Positions 45,151-55,188 of a DNA stretch of 64,000 nucleotides are shown in pieces. The stretch is from assembly GCF_014698475.1 (NCBI RefSeq), contig NZ_JACJTB010000009.1, positions 62,001-126,000 of the forward strand, read 5' to 3'. Under the pieces are notes generated by a model. That model saw only the letters and a program-made list of their open reading frames with translations. It searched no databases and was not told where the DNA came from. The translations under genes were made by a program, and so were the position numbers. This DNA is from Nostoc spongiaeforme FACHB-130. GTDB taxonomy: Bacteria; Cyanobacteriota; Cyanobacteriia; Cyanobacteriales; Nostocaceae. Each line of letters starts with the position of its first letter. The stretch's first letter is position 1.

Positions 45151-45870
45151 TTATTCCGAGAAAAATAGAGGTAGGAGAAATGCAACAACAACTCCAAGCA
45201 ATACAAAACCTTCAATAATTCTCAAACTTAAATTATTATCTAGCAATTGATTAACTCTTTCGCCAAAGTTAGTTTGCAAGCTACTCCACCAAGTACGGTA
45301 ACGAGTCATCCATTGATTTGGACTATATTCTGGTCGAACTTGCCAAGAAAACATAGACAATAATAATGGCACACCACCCACTTTAATAGACATTAAAATA
45401 TGAATAGCAAAACAGCCGACTATCACACACCAAGCGATAAGATGTAGGGTATACCAAATCTGATTAATTTCTCCAGCAGGAAGCCATTCTTCTTTCATCA
45501 TCCTGCCAGAAACTACAGAAAAAACTGAAGCAATTAGCATGAGAGTGTTAGCTAGTCTTTGCAAACTCACCCACCAAATTGGTTTACCAACTTGGCGCAG
45601 TTGTTCCCATGAATTAGCTTGGATAAGTCGCCTATTCCCAGGATGAAAGCTGTAAAGTGCAAATGCTGGCAGTATAATCAAGAAAAATAAGGCAAAAGTG
45701 CCATGAATCCCTTGAATATCGCCAAGTTGCGGAAATGGAATTTTACCAAATCTACCATCGTAAGTATTGTAAACTAGAAATCCAGTAATGATGGCTGCGA
45801 TCGCAAAAATTCCACTCACGCCATGCAGTAGTCGCAACCACAACGGTTGATAGGGAACAGAACGAGACAT
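45151..45870 (-). CDS. Di-heme cytochrome b (cytochrome b561/hydrogenase-type) domain protein
   Basis: 239 residues with five hydrophobic segments. Likely heme ligands are His in LWLRLLHGVSGIFAI, GDIQGIHGTFALFF, IWYTLHLIAWCVIV and GCFAIHILMSI, in helix pairs typical of membrane cytochrome b of the formate dehydrogenase/NiFe-hydrogenase type. It would pass electrons between quinones and an unknown partner in the membrane. No hydrogenase or dehydrogenase gene is nearby. It is monocistronic and divergent from the methylase gene. Confidence 0.8.
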   Translation of the reverse strand: MSRSVPYQPLWLRLLHGVSGIFAIAAIITGFLVYNTYDGRFGKIPFPQLGDIQGIHGTFALFFLIILPAFALYSFHPGNRRLIQANSWEQLRQVGKPIWWVSLQRLANTLMLIASVFSVVSGRMMKEEWLPAGEINQIWYTLHLIAWCVIVGCFAIHILMSIKVGGVPLLLSMFSWQVRPEYSPNQWMTRYRTWWSSLQTNFGERVNQLLDNNLSLRIIEGFVLLGVVVAFLLPLFFSE

Positions 45871-45933
45871 AAAAACATTTATTCTCTACAACAAATATAA
45901 AGATATTTTAAGCCAAAGCGCGATTTTTTACTT

Positions 45934-46755
45934 ATGCTCAAAAGTCCCCTCCGCTATCCTGGAGGTAAATCTAAAGCGATAAAACAGATTATTGAATACT
46001 TACCAGATAATTTTTCAGAATTTCGAGAACCTTTTGTTGGCGGTGGTTCTGTATTCATTTATTTAAAGCAGAAATATCCTGATTTAAAAATTTGGATTAA
46101 TGATTTAAACCCAGAACTATTCTTATTTTGGAAACTTGCACAATTTGATATATCTGTATTAGTTCAAGAAATACGCAGGATAAAAAATCAATATACAGAT
46201 GGTAAGTTATTATTCACGGAGCTAACTACTCTAGACGCAAAAAGTTTGTCTGATTTAGAAAGAGCAGTACGGTTTTTTATACTTAACAGAATTACTTTTT
46301 CAGGAACTATAGAATCTGGTGGTTTTTCTCAGGAATCTTTTCATAAAAGATTTACGCATTCTTCAATTGATCGTTTAGAAAAGCTAGAGTCTATTTTAAC
46401 AAATGATATCAAAATTACTAACTTAGACTATAGCTATTTGTTGGAAAAGAAAAGTGAGAATGTATTTGTATTTTTAGATCCACCATACTTTAGTGCTACT
46501 AAATCTAGACTCTATGGTAAGGATGGAGACTTACACACCTCTTTTGATCATCAGAGATTTGCTGAAAGCTTAAAACAATGTCACCATCCTTGGCTGATTA
46601 CTTACGATAATTCTCATCAAATTCGGGATAATTTTAAATGGGCGAATATTTATGAGTGGGAATTGCAATATGGCATGAATAATTACAAACAAAATGGTGC
46701 TGCGAAAGGGAAAGAATTATTCATTACTAACTATCAAATAGAGAAATTTATATGA
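45934..46755 (+). CDS. Dam-type (D12 class) DNA adenine N6-methyltransferase
   Basis: 273 residues, the usual Dam length. LRYPGGKSKAI begins the protein, and REPFVGGGSVF is the AdoMet-binding motif I. LDPPYFSATKSRLYG holds the catalytic DPPY, and HPWLITYDNS lies after it. The target-recognition part is the middle helical region. It methylates adenine in a short DNA site; GATC is the common Dam target and would fit the GATC core of HIP1, but the site cannot be read from the sequence. No restriction enzyme is adjacent, so it is probably a solitary methylase. Confidence 0.85.
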   Translation: MLKSPLRYPGGKSKAIKQIIEYLPDNFSEFREPFVGGGSVFIYLKQKYPDLKIWINDLNPELFLFWKLAQFDISVLVQEIRRIKNQYTDGKLLFTELTTLDAKSLSDLERAVRFFILNRITFSGTIESGGFSQESFHKRFTHSSIDRLEKLESILTNDIKITNLDYSYLLEKKSENVFVFLDPPYFSATKSRLYGKDGDLHTSFDHQRFAESLKQCHHPWLITYDNSHQIRDNFKWANIYEWELQYGMNNYKQNGAAKGKELFITNYQIEKFI

Positions 46756-46813
46756 ATAACTAACTTTGATAGCTGCTCATTTTCCGGTACGATAGCTGCC
46801 ATATACATATCTT

Positions 46814-47033
46814 GCATCTAGCCCCAACGAATGGAATTCGTGGCTATACAAACAAAGTCCGCCTACGCGGACTAACGTAAAATGATGGGTTTGGAACCCG
46901 CGCAGGCGGTGAGGGGGTCGCAGTCTTGTCGGTTCCCGTCGATTGCGTTAGCGCAGCGTTAGCGACGCAGGAGCGTCACCCCCTAACCCGAAGGGGTTTT
47001 GTCTGTGTAGCCGCGACTTCAGTCGCTAGGTGC
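46814..47033. mobile_element. Palindrome-rich MITE-like element upstream of trpD
   Basis: The ends GCATCTAGC (46814-46822) and GCTAGGTGC (47025-47033) are inverted repeats matching at 8 of 9 positions. Inside are several short hairpins: AGTCCGCCTACGCGGACT, GCGTTAGCGCAGCGTTAGCG-type, and CCCCTAACCCGAAGGGG. It is more GC-rich than its surroundings. It ends about 33 bp before the trpD start, so trpD expression must cross it or use a promoter inside it. Confidence 0.65.
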
Positions 47034-47065
47034 AGGATGTGAACATATCACTTACAACCCTAGCT

Positions 47066-48139
47066 ATGACAAATTCCTCAGAAATTTCTACAAGCTGGTA
47101 TATTTTGCTACAGCAATTAATAGACGGCCAATCTTTGACACGCCCCCAAGCTGCGGAATTAATGCAAGGGTGGCTGAGTGAAGCTGTTCCCCCAGAATTA
47201 TCAGGAGCAATTTTAACCGCCCTCAATTTTAAAGGCGTTTCCGCCGAAGAATTAACGGGTATGGCTGAAGTCCTACAATCTCAAAGCGTAGGAAGTAGTA
47301 AACATTTTGCCCCACTCCCCACTCCCCACTCCCCATTCCCTATCATTGACACTTGTGGAACTGGCGGTGATGGTTCATCGACTTTCAACATTTCCACGGC
47401 GGTGGCTTTTGTTGTCGCGGCTTATGGTGTCCCTGTAGCCAAACATGGTAATCGTTCCGCCTCTAGTCTGACGGGTAGCGCGGATGTTTTAGAAGCATTG
47501 GGTGTTAACTTAAGCGCACCTAGTGAAAAAGTCCAAGCCGCCTTGCAAGAAGTCGGGATCACCTTTTTATTTGCCCCCGGTTGGCATCCAGCCTTAAAGG
47601 CGGTGGCTCAATTGCGGCGCAATTTGAGGATTCGCACTGTTTTCAACTTACTGGGGCCGTTAGTTAATCCCTTGCGTCCGACGGAGCAAGTGGTGGGGTT
47701 ATTTACACCCAAACTTTTAGAAACTGTGGCTCAAGCCTTACATAATCTGGGCAAACAAAAAGCGATCGTTTTACACGGGCGGGAAAGAATTGATGAAGCC
47801 AGCTTGGGGGATTTAACTGATTTAGCTGTGCTGTCTGATGGCAAAGTGCAGTTAACAACTCTCAATCCTCAAGAGGTGGGTGTAACACCTGTGTCTATTA
47901 ATGCTCTCAAAGGTGGCAATGTCCAGGAAAATGCCGAAATTCTCAAGGCTGTGCTGCAAGGCAAAGGAACCACAGCACAACAAGATGCTGTAGCCTTAAA
48001 TGCTTCCTTAGCTCTACAAGTTGCAGGAGCAATCCCGTTGTTAGATCATGCTCAAGGCGTGAGTGTGGCTAGGGAAATTCTACAGAGCGGGAGTCCGTGG
48101 CAGAAGTTGGAGGATCTAGTTCAATTTCTATCGAATTAG
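47066..48139 (+). CDS. trpD: Anthranilate phosphoribosyltransferase
   Basis: 357 residues from ATG 47066 ([11 protein letters not shown]); an upstream ATG at 47030 lies in the repeat element. [17 protein letters not shown] binds [25 protein letters not shown] and [21 protein letters not shown] bind anthranilate, and [13 protein letters not shown] is the last family block. It makes phosphoribosyl-anthranilate in tryptophan synthesis. Between the N-terminal helical part and DTCG it has an extra [10 protein letters not shown] encoded by a 7-bp tandem repeat. Its 3' end overlaps a convergent gene by 71 bp. No other trp gene is nearby. Confidence 0.95.
   Translation: MTNSSEISTSWYILLQQLIDGQSLTRPQAAELMQGWLSEAVPPELSGAILTALNFKGVSAEELTGMAEVLQSQSVGSSKHFAPLPTPHSPFPIIDTCGTGGDGSSTFNISTAVAFVVAAYGVPVAKHGNRSASSLTGSADVLEALGVNLSAPSEKVQAALQEVGITFLFAPGWHPALKAVAQLRRNLRIRTVFNLLGPLVNPLRPTEQVVGLFTPKLLETVAQALHNLGKQKAIVLHGRERIDEASLGDLTDLAVLSDGKVQLTTLNPQEVGVTPVSINALKGGNVQENAEILKAVLQGKGTTAQQDAVALNASLALQVAGAIPLLDHAQGVSVAREILQSGSPWQKLEDLVQFLSN
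47313..47340. repeat. Heptad STRR inside the trpD coding region
   Basis: Four 7-bp units (CACTCCC three times, then CATTCCC). They are translated in frame as part of the LPTPHSPFP segment, just before the PRPP-binding loop. Confidence 0.85.
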
Positions 48140-49112
48140 CTTCAGAATGGGATTGGGGACGGAATTCTACAACATTGCGCTTAATGGTGACATCGTAATT
48201 ACCAAAAAAGTCATGTCCCAATAAGCCAGTTTCTAAATCTATCCCAGCGATCGCTACTGGCACTCGATTCACCCTTACCCCGCTAATTGCCATCGAATCA
48301 ACATAACCCACCGGAAATTCTACGGCTCTAGAACTAGCAGTATTCGCCTTGGCTTTGCCTACAGGTATAATACCTAACGCATTCGCCATTTCCTGAGTAA
48401 TCACAGTGCCACTGGCTCCTGTATCTACAATCATGTCGAATTTCTGCTGACCATTAAAAGTGACTTCCACAATCGGCGTACCACCCACGCGGCGTTTAAT
48501 TGGCGCAACAAACACATTTTTTTCCCGTGGCAAAATTTCTGTTGAGGAAAAAACTCGTTGTTCTGGCTGTTGTCTGGTTGGGACAGTTTGTTGTGGCACA
48601 AATTTAGCCACAGTTTTTGGCGTGGGAACTGCCACGACTACGTTTTGATTGTCAGCTGATAGCTGTGGCAAATTGGGATTCGCCTTTTGCCGCGCATACG
48701 TTACCTTACGCTGGTATTCGACAATTTTGCCTTGAGCCGACACATAATCGGGACTTTGGCGGCTGACTTGTTCCATGAGAGCGATCGCCTCTTGAAACTG
48801 ATGTACCACCAAATTCCAATCTTGAATTGATTGAGCCGATTGGCTGATCGCTACAGCACCTGCGGCTTTGTCTAATCCCAACTGAAAAGCATCGGGTTCA
48901 AGCGCCGACGGCGGCAATGCTGCTGATTTTGGGTTGGTGACTGGGGCTGCTGATTCAACAGGTTGTGCCACTGATGAATTGTCAGTAACCACAGATTGTT
49001 GATTACTAACAGTCTCAGTAGTCTGTTGGTCTTCACTACAGGCAACGCCCAACACAGCTAAAGCACTTGCGAGAAAAATCGGGGCTGTACGAGATAAAAA
49101 AGACTGAAGCAT
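48069..49112 (-). CDS. Retropepsin-like aspartic protease lipoprotein
   Basis: 347 residues. The N-terminus has a hydrophobic signal ending LAVLGVACS, lipobox-like with Cys as the lipidation site. A Ser/Thr/Gln-rich linker and a helical, TPR-like region (residues 75-140) follow. The protease domain contains [23 protein letters not shown], the D-T-G-A-S active site of single-domain retropepsins, and [14 protein letters not shown], the hydrophobic-G motif. Such proteins dimerise to form the active site. Substrates are unknown. The last 24 codons lie opposite the 3' end of trpD. Confidence 0.8.
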   Translation of the reverse strand: MLQSFLSRTAPIFLASALAVLGVACSEDQQTTETVSNQQSVVTDNSSVAQPVESAAPVTNPKSAALPPSALEPDAFQLGLDKAAGAVAISQSAQSIQDWNLVVHQFQEAIALMEQVSRQSPDYVSAQGKIVEYQRKVTYARQKANPNLPQLSADNQNVVVAVPTPKTVAKFVPQQTVPTRQQPEQRVFSSTEILPREKNVFVAPIKRRVGGTPIVEVTFNGQQKFDMIVDTGASGTVITQEMANALGIIPVGKAKANTASSRAVEFPVGYVDSMAISGVRVNRVPVAIAGIDLETGLLGHDFFGNYDVTIKRNVVEFRPQSHSEANSIEIELDPPTSATDSRSVEFP

Positions 49113-49193
49113 AATTGATATCTATTTTACCTAGCCAAACAACTGCAAAACTACTCCTGCCACCGAATCACCCTGGGAAAATAATTCAGAATT

Positions 49194-49337
49194 ATGAAGT
49201 ATGAATTATGAAGTATGAAGTGTCAGACTTTGCATTTGATGATTTACACTTTTTTAGGATGAAGACGCAGTGTCGAAGTAAAAATCTCAGATTTCAGACT
49301 TAATACTTCAGACTTCTTACTTCAAACTTCATACTTA
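49194..49337. repeat. Heptad STRR blocks upstream of carA
   Basis: Two blocks of 7-bp units: ATGAAGT/ATGAATT (49194-49221) and TACTTCA/GACTTCT/AACTTCA (about 49290-49337). The two blocks are roughly complementary. They occupy most of the gap upstream of carA. Confidence 0.75.
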
Positions 49338-49359
49338 CCCCATCCCTAATCTATCGCTT

Positions 49360-50508
49360 ATGTCCCTGTCTGACGCAATACCCGCTTTACTTGTCTTGGC
49401 AGATGGCACTGCTTACCGTGGTTGGTCTTTCGGTGCGACGGGAACCACAATCGGGGAAGTGGTGTTTAACACTGGCATGACTGGCTATCAAGAAGTTTTG
49501 ACTGACCCTAGTTACTGCGGTCAAATAGTAATTTTTACCTATCCTGAATTGGGGAACACAGGCGTTAATCCTGAAGATGAAGAATCATTGCGGCCGCAAG
49601 TGCGAGGTGCGATCGCCCGCAATATTTGTCATAAACCGAGTAACTGGCGATCGACCCAATCCTTACCCGACTACCTCAAACAAAACCAAATTCCCGGTAT
49701 CTACGGCATCGATACCCGCGCCCTCACCCGCAAAATTCGGATGTTCGGCGCAATGAATGGTGGAATTTCTACAGAAATTTTGGATGAAGCCGAACTGCTA
49801 GAACAAGTCCAAGCATTTCCCAATATGGCTGGCTTGAATCTCGTCAAGGAAGTCAGCACACCCCAAGTTTATGAATGGTCAGAACCCACTATTCCCGAAT
49901 GGGAATTTAATCCCGAAACTACGGCAAATGGTCAAGAAACCTTTACAGTTGTCGCCATTGATTTTGGAGTGAAGCGCAATATCTTGCGGCGGTTGGCTAG
50001 TTATGGTTGTCGCGTGATTGTTGTCCCAGTCAATACACCCGTCGCAGAAATTCTCAGCTACAACCCAGATGGCATCTTTCTTTCCAATGGCCCTGGCGAT
50101 CCCTCCGCCGTTACAGAAGGTATTGAAACCGTCAAAGCCCTCTTAGAAAGCCAAAAACCCATGTTTGGTATTTGTATGGGACACCAAATTTTAGGTCATG
50201 CCTTGGGTGCAGAAACCTTTAAACTTAAATTTGGCCATCGGGGGTTAAATCAGCCTGCGGGTTTACAACGGCGGATCGAAATTACCAGCCAAAATCACAG
50301 TTTCGCCATTAATCCAGATACTTTACCCCAAACATTGGTTGAGATCAGCCATCTCAACTTAAACGATCGCACTGTTGCTGGTGTCCGCCATAAATCTTTG
50401 CCCATCTTCTCGGTACAGTATCACCCCGAAGCCAGCCCCGGCCCCCATGATGCTGATTATCTATTTGAGCAATTTGTCCAAGCAATGCGATCACTACGCA
50501 CAGTTTAA
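49360..50508 (+). CDS. carA: Carbamoyl-phosphate synthase small subunit
   Basis: 382 residues. The N-terminal domain starts [19 protein letters not shown] and has [16 protein letters not shown]. The glutaminase domain has [11 protein letters not shown], the nucleophile loop [12 protein letters not shown] with the catalytic Cys, NHSFAI, and the [11 protein letters not shown] His/Glu pair. It releases ammonia from glutamine and channels it to CarB for carbamoyl phosphate, used in arginine and pyrimidine synthesis. carB is not in the window, as is common in cyanobacteria. Confidence 0.95.
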   Translation: MSLSDAIPALLVLADGTAYRGWSFGATGTTIGEVVFNTGMTGYQEVLTDPSYCGQIVIFTYPELGNTGVNPEDEESLRPQVRGAIARNICHKPSNWRSTQSLPDYLKQNQIPGIYGIDTRALTRKIRMFGAMNGGISTEILDEAELLEQVQAFPNMAGLNLVKEVSTPQVYEWSEPTIPEWEFNPETTANGQETFTVVAIDFGVKRNILRRLASYGCRVIVVPVNTPVAEILSYNPDGIFLSNGPGDPSAVTEGIETVKALLESQKPMFGICMGHQILGHALGAETFKLKFGHRGLNQPAGLQRRIEITSQNHSFAINPDTLPQTLVEISHLNLNDRTVAGVRHKSLPIFSVQYHPEASPGPHDADYLFEQFVQAMRSLRTV

Positions 50509-50654
50509 TGGTGAGGTTAAGTAAAAATATAAAAAGTGCTAGATGGGATCTGTAAAAATTAAAAGTTAAAAGGCAAAAGTCAAAAAATTTTTACTTTTCA
50601 CTTTTTACTTTTTACTTTGCCTAAACTCTGCTATCTCAGCAGGTTGTAGACAAC

Positions 50655-51077
50655 GTGCATAAAAACCATCTATACTTGAGCGTTCACTTTAATGATGAGG
50701 AGGGAATTATTGCTGAGCCACTTAATCTAACCGTAAGCCTGAGAGGCACTCGTGAAATCCGGGATAACTGTCAGCTATTCCGCCTCACAGGTTTGTTAGA
50801 TGCCTTTTCTGAACCGACATTTCGCAAGGTACTAGGCGGCAAAATTGACGAGGGGCCAAAGCACATTATTCTGGATCTCTCTCAAATTGACTTTGTTGAT
50901 AGCTCTGGCTTGGGAGCCTTGGTACAGCTAGCCAAGCAGGCTCAAAATGCTGAAGGCACCTTGCAAATTGTTACAAACGCCCGTGTCACCCAAACAGTCA
51001 AACTTGTTCGCTTAGAGAAGTTTCTCTCTCTGCAAACTACAGTGGACGCGGCTCTCGAAAATATCAAAGGGTCTTGA
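50655..51077 (+). CDS. STAS-domain anti-sigma factor antagonist
   Basis: 140 residues from GTG 50655; the true start is unsure because the first 25 residues precede the conserved LTVSLRGTREIRDNCQLFRLTG. The STAS fold has ILDLSQIDFVDSSGLGALVQL, where the Ser of VDSSGLG is the phosphorylation site in SpoIIAA-type proteins, and ARVTQTVKLVRLEKFLSL at the end. These proteins bind anti-sigma or other kinases in partner-switching. No partner kinase or phosphatase gene lies nearby. Confidence 0.85.
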   Translation: MHKNHLYLSVHFNDEEGIIAEPLNLTVSLRGTREIRDNCQLFRLTGLLDAFSEPTFRKVLGGKIDEGPKHIILDLSQIDFVDSSGLGALVQLAKQAQNAEGTLQIVTNARVTQTVKLVRLEKFLSLQTTVDAALENIKGS

Positions 51078-51100
51078 TAGTTTGACTGGGGGTGAAATTC

Positions 51101-51137
51101 AGCTATCCGATAGTTTATCTGGATAGCTTAATTTTTA
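51101..51137 (+). terminator. Terminator of the STAS gene
   Basis: AGCTATCC (51101-51108) and GGATAGCT (51121-51128) form a perfect 8-bp stem, followed by TAATTTTTAT. Strong candidate for Rho-independent termination. Confidence 0.75.
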
Positions 51138-51616
51138 TCAAAACTGGACGCTAACCTCTCTCCTTGTGAGAGAGGTATCAAAGCCAGCCATTTTGATTGA
51201 AATCTACAAAACTGACATATTTCACAAATCCTTTTATCGAAAAAAGGGTGTAGTCGGTTGTCTTTGTTCAAAACCCTTACACCCTTACACCTGGATTTCT
51301 CACAAGAGAGAAATCCAGGGGTGTGGGAGGTGTGGGAAGGGTGGGAAGTGTGAGAGGATGATGAAGAAATCTCCCCCCACACTCCCCTCTCTCCCCACAC
51401 CCGCTACCCATACGAGAGAAATTCGGGTTACACCCTTACACCCAGCCTCAACCATTCCTCTTCTTAAGAAATTCCAACTCCAGTACAAAATCTCCCCTAA
51501 AAAGATAGAATTAATTGGGTAATCCTGATAGTATAGTTTGTGCTACGTAAGATATTTTAAATATATTCCAGAAAAATTAACCGTCTAAAAGTATTCTGTT
51601 AAGGAATGATGAATTT
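51138..51616. repeat. Repeat-filled intergenic region
   Basis: No real gene; long frames here run through repeats only. It contains ACACCCTTACACC units, a hairpin with arms CTGGATTTCTC/GAGAAATCCAG (51291-51318), a G-rich block (GTGGGAGGTGTGGGAAG) and a C-rich block (CCCACACTCCCCTCTC), as at 3489-3600. The last 100 bp before the next gene are plain AT-rich sequence and probably hold the promoter. Confidence 0.65.
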
Positions 51617-52102
51617 GTGGACTCCCATGAGGAAGAAGCAATAGATAGACAAGATGAACCTCCTACATCTGATGATTTATCTTGGGTGCAAGCCTGTCTA
51701 GCCAGCAATGTACAACTACACCAAACAATTTCCCCAAGCCAAGTGCAGCAAATTTCTCCGGCTGCCCTTGCTTATGTAGGAGATGCAATCTATGAGCTTT
51801 ATGCTAGAATATTCTATCTATTGCCATTACAACGGCTAGAAACTTATCACCGTTTGGTAGTGGCCCAGGTGAGAGCAGAAACACAAGCCCTACATTTGCG
51901 ATCGCTGATTCCTCATCTGAGGGAAGCCGAACTAGAAATTGTCCGCAGGGGACGTAACGCCTCTACAGGACGGCCTAAACGCCTTGCTCCCGAAATTTAT
52001 CAACAAGCAACTAGCCTAGAAACTTTGATTGGTTACTTGTATCTTACCGATATCCCTCGCTTAACCGAATTGTTGCAGAAACTTCATCTCGAACAAGAGT
52101 GA
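51617..52102 (+). CDS. mrnC: Mini-ribonuclease 3
   Basis: 161 residues from GTG 51617. It is a single RNase III catalytic domain without a dsRNA-binding domain: SPAALAYVGDAIYELYARIFYL carries the catalytic Asp and Glu of motif 1, and IVRRGRNASTGRPKRL plus SLETLIGYLYLTD complete the fold. Mini-III trims 23S rRNA precursors. rlmB, another 23S rRNA enzyme, follows on the same strand after about 95 bp. The same pairing is found in Firmicutes. Confidence 0.9.
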   Translation: MDSHEEEAIDRQDEPPTSDDLSWVQACLASNVQLHQTISPSQVQQISPAALAYVGDAIYELYARIFYLLPLQRLETYHRLVVAQVRAETQALHLRSLIPHLREAELEIVRRGRNASTGRPKRLAPEIYQQATSLETLIGYLYLTDIPRLTELLQKLHLEQE

Positions 52103-52198
52103 GACATTTCACCTGAACAATTAAAAATTGGTGTGTTCGGTTCAGCACCTTTAAGCATTCAGGATGCCTACTTATAAGCTCATACATTGAAACTCAAT

Positions 52199-53176
52199 AT
52201 GACTAGCAAACCTAAAAAGCTCCAGACATCTGGCGAACCCAATCGTGGGCGGACTGTGAAAATTAAAGGGAAACGTTTTAGTGGTAGTCCGATTCGGAAA
52301 GCTAAACCAGGAGAGCGTGAAAACCACGCCAAACCAAGCAATTCCTCTGCAAATTCTCAGTTTTCTTATCAATCTCCCATTCTCAAAAAAACCGAAGATA
52401 ACGACAGTGATTTAATCTACGGTCGTCATCCAGTTTTGAGTGCTTTAGAAAGTCAACGGGAACTCAATCGCGTTTGGGTGACAGCGCGGTTACGCTACGA
52501 TCCCCGATTTCACAACTTGCTACTACAAGCAAAAGAAAATGGCACAGTTATTGATGAAGTAGAACCCAAGCGTCTCGACCAAATTACCGAAGGCGCTAAT
52601 CACCAAGGGATAGCAGCCCAAATCGCCCCCTATTCCTACCTAGAATTACCAGACTTAGTTGCTCAAGCTAAATCTGCTGTCAATGATCCCGTGATTGTTG
52701 TCGCGGAGGGGATCACTGATCCACATAACTTGGGAGCAATTATCCGCACTGCGGAAGCAATTGGCGCTCAAGGTTTGGTTATCCCCCAAAGACGAGCCGT
52801 AGGGATCACCTCGACAGTCGTTAAAGTTGCAGCAGGCGCTTTAGAAAACTTTGCAGTATCAAGAGTAATTAACCTCAGTCGTGCCTTAGAAGAACTCAAA
52901 GAAGCCGGTTTTTGGATTTATGGTACCGCCGCTACCGGGAGCGAACCCATACATACAGTACGATTTAGCGGGCCTATCGTTTTAGTCATTGGCTCTGAAG
53001 GTGAAGGCTTAAGCATGTTAACTCAACGTGCATGTGATGTTTTGGTGTCAATTCCCTTACAAGGAAAAACCCCCAGTCTAAATGCCTCTGTTGCTGCTGG
53101 AATGGCACTTTATGAGGTTTATCGCCAACGTTCTTTGAACACTTTGTATCTAAATAAGTTACCAAAACCTCTTTGA
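52199..53176 (+). CDS. rlmB: 23S rRNA (guanosine-2'-O)-methyltransferase, TrmH/SpoU family
   Basis: 325 residues from ATG 52199 (MTSKPKKLQ); a TTG 12 bases earlier is possible. The first 70 residues are a basic, disordered extension ([15 protein letters not shown]). Then [13 protein letters not shown] opens the L30e-like RNA-binding domain. The SPOUT knot has [31 protein letters not shown] and [18 protein letters not shown], the three SpoU motifs with AdoMet bound in the knot. RlmB in E. coli methylates G2251; the same site is expected here. Confidence 0.9.
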   Translation: MTSKPKKLQTSGEPNRGRTVKIKGKRFSGSPIRKAKPGERENHAKPSNSSANSQFSYQSPILKKTEDNDSDLIYGRHPVLSALESQRELNRVWVTARLRYDPRFHNLLLQAKENGTVIDEVEPKRLDQITEGANHQGIAAQIAPYSYLELPDLVAQAKSAVNDPVIVVAEGITDPHNLGAIIRTAEAIGAQGLVIPQRRAVGITSTVVKVAAGALENFAVSRVINLSRALEELKEAGFWIYGTAATGSEPIHTVRFSGPIVLVIGSEGEGLSMLTQRACDVLVSIPLQGKTPSLNASVAAGMALYEVYRQRSLNTLYLNKLPKPL

Positions 53177-53272
53177 AAAAAAAGAGCAAAAGAGTATAAA
53201 GAAATGTAAAGCAACCACAATCGCAAAGTAGTATCTAACAACTACTACCAGATTGATCAATCAGCAACTACC

Positions 53273-53575
53273 ATGAAAACCATCGGGTACGACATGAAAG
53301 AAGCTTTAATCAACACATTTAATAGCCTCGGATTAGCGTGGTGGGTAGAAATATTAACACAAAACCCCCGTTGCACTTACTACTTTGGGCCATTTCTCAC
53401 TTCTGCTGATGCCAAATTAGCCTTAAAAGGCTATGTGGAAGATTTAGAACTGGAAGGGGCGCAAGGAATACAAGTGAATGTCAAACGCTGCAAGCCAGAT
53501 AATTTGACCATTGCCGATGACCTGGGGGAACGGATTGACCGCAAAGTAACGCCTGCCTTTAGCGGTCAGATGTAA
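53273..53575 (+). CDS. DUF1816 protein
   Basis: 100 residues. WWVEILTQNPRCTYYFGPF and TSADAKLALKGYVEDLELEGAQGIQV match the DUF1816 family, found in cyanobacteria and related to the CpcD-like fold. Family function is not established; phycobilisome association has been suggested from the fold. The ATG follows a CTACC with no clear ribosome site; M8 is an alternative start. It stands alone. Confidence 0.85.
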   Translation: MKTIGYDMKEALINTFNSLGLAWWVEILTQNPRCTYYFGPFLTSADAKLALKGYVEDLELEGAQGIQVNVKRCKPDNLTIADDLGERIDRKVTPAFSGQM

Positions 53576-53635
53576 TTTAGGCAATCAATTTGGGATTTTG
53601 GATGTTAGATTAACTTGCAATCCAAAATCGCAAAT

Positions 53636-54475
53636 CTAAAATCTAAAATTTTCTTGGTGCGCTTCTAACCAGTGGTCGATGTCGCCCAGTACTTGATGCG
53701 GAATTTCCCAAGGGAAAAGATGTGCGGTGTTGGGGTAACATTGCCACTGACTGTTTTTGAGATGTCTAGCAGTTTCTAAACTAGATTCGGCTGTGATGTG
53801 GCGGTCTTGATCGCCTGCTAGTACGAGGCTAGGGCAATGAATCTGCTCTAGTTCTGCTAGACGATTGTATCGAGAGCGCAAAGCAGTGGATAAAGCACGA
53901 GTCGCCGCAGGTGAGGTTTGTAAATAAGCTGGGACTGCTGCTTGGGCAATGTATTTATAGGCAGTGGCATTATGCTGTTGAATCAAGTAACGAAACAGCG
54001 ATCGCTTACCAAATGTATCAATATTCCATTGCCAACTAGGCTTAATTAAATTTAACAAACCAGCAATACCTGTGTATAAGTTATCCTGCCAAGTTATTGG
54101 CGGATGACTACCGTAAGGTCTAGCGGCTGTGGCTATCAAAATTAGCCCTGTGACACGCTGTGGCATCCTGAAAGCTAATTCCATCGCCAAAATGCCACCT
54201 AGTGACCAACCCAGTATCAAGCATTTTTCAATGGCAAAGCGGTCTAAAAGGGCTTCTAGGTCTGTTAAATGGTCGGTCATGGCAAAATTACCTTGATAGC
54301 GGCTTTTGCCATAACCACGCAAATCTGGAGCGAAAGTTTGAAAGCGTTGAGATAAGTGATTAGTAAAGACAGAAAGACTACGACCAGAACCAGGATGACC
54401 ATGTATCGCTAAAATTGGAAATCCTTGACCTTGAACGTAGGTGTTAAGGCTGACAGTACCCACAGTTGGAACCAT
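53636..54475 (-). CDS. Alpha/beta hydrolase
   Basis: 279 residues. HGHPGSGRSLSVF gives the oxyanion region, ILGWSLGGILAMELA the nucleophile elbow with Ser, LVLAGDQDRHITAESS the acid Asp, and YPNTAHLFPWE the catalytic His, so the triad is complete. A cap domain lies between (about residues 130-200). The substrate is unknown; the fold covers esterases, haloperoxidases and C-C hydrolases. No operon partners. Confidence 0.9.
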   Translation of the reverse strand: MVPTVGTVSLNTYVQGQGFPILAIHGHPGSGRSLSVFTNHLSQRFQTFAPDLRGYGKSRYQGNFAMTDHLTDLEALLDRFAIEKCLILGWSLGGILAMELAFRMPQRVTGLILIATAARPYGSHPPITWQDNLYTGIAGLLNLIKPSWQWNIDTFGKRSLFRYLIQQHNATAYKYIAQAAVPAYLQTSPAATRALSTALRSRYNRLAELEQIHCPSLVLAGDQDRHITAESSLETARHLKNSQWQCYPNTAHLFPWEIPHQVLGDIDHWLEAHQENFRF

Positions 54476-54672
54476 GTAATTTGAGATTGATGTAAAAATT
54501 CAGAAGTCAGAATCCAGAATGATTAATATATTATTGAAGGAAGAAATCAATCTTCGCCTACCTTTGTATATTGATCAACGGCTTAATTGAGCGGCAATTG
54601 AACGACTCTAAATCAACACAGAAAAATCAGATCCAATGATTTGTTATAGCCTTTCTGAATGCGGCTGGAAAT

Positions 54673-55188
54673 CTAGTCTGGTGGTAAACTGATTTTGCCG
54701 TTATTATAGTTCTCCCACAATTCAAATCCCATTTTGAACCTTTGTTTAGACGTATCCATATATGCTTTAACTTCAGACTGCAACAACTTTTTCATCACAG
54801 GTTGCTTTGATAAATTTAACAATTTCTTTAATTCATCTTCCGAAAAATCAGCTTCCAATCTTGCTGCATAGGCATCTTTGAAGTATCTCCAACCAATTTC
54901 TCGTACAAACATCTTCCTAAACCTTGTATAAAGCTTAAAATCGTCGCCCTTACCTATTAACGTGCCAATCAAGTGGTCGAAATGCAGATCGTATCTTTGT
55001 GCAGTTCCTATCTCTTGTAGTACCTCAGTTGCTAATTTATACTTGGAGGTTGCTTTGAGAGGTGTTTTTGATTGGTATTCAACTAAAGGGAGTTGTTGAG
55101 AATTCGCTACATATACTGTGAAGAAGGTAAAGCAGACGATCAGCAACAATCCGAGAAACCTTGAAAATTTTAACTTTACTTTGAACAT
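54673..55188 (-). CDS. Secreted or anchored DUF2059-like protein
   Basis: 171 residues from ATG 55188 (MFKVKLKFSRF); a TTG-initiated form adds 10 residues. Residues 8-30 (FLGLLLIVCFTFFTVYVANS) are a signal or anchor. AARLEADFSEDELKKLLNLSKQPVMKKLLQSE matches the C-terminal helical motif of DUF2059 proteins, with the D-F-[TS]-E-x-E-L start. Function is unknown. It precedes a Tat-exported caspase-fold gene by position, but that gene lies 168 bp upstream on the same strand. Confidence 0.7.
   Translation of the reverse strand: MFKVKLKFSRFLGLLLIVCFTFFTVYVANSQQLPLVEYQSKTPLKATSKYKLATEVLQEIGTAQRYDLHFDHLIGTLIGKGDDFKLYTRFRKMFVREIGWRYFKDAYAARLEADFSEDELKKLLNLSKQPVMKKLLQSEVKAYMDTSKQRFKMGFELWENYNNGKISLPPD

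Noticed and set aside
51128-51522. Several 60-118-codon frames on both strands
   Set aside because: They are translations of G-rich/C-rich and ACACCCTTACACC repeats.
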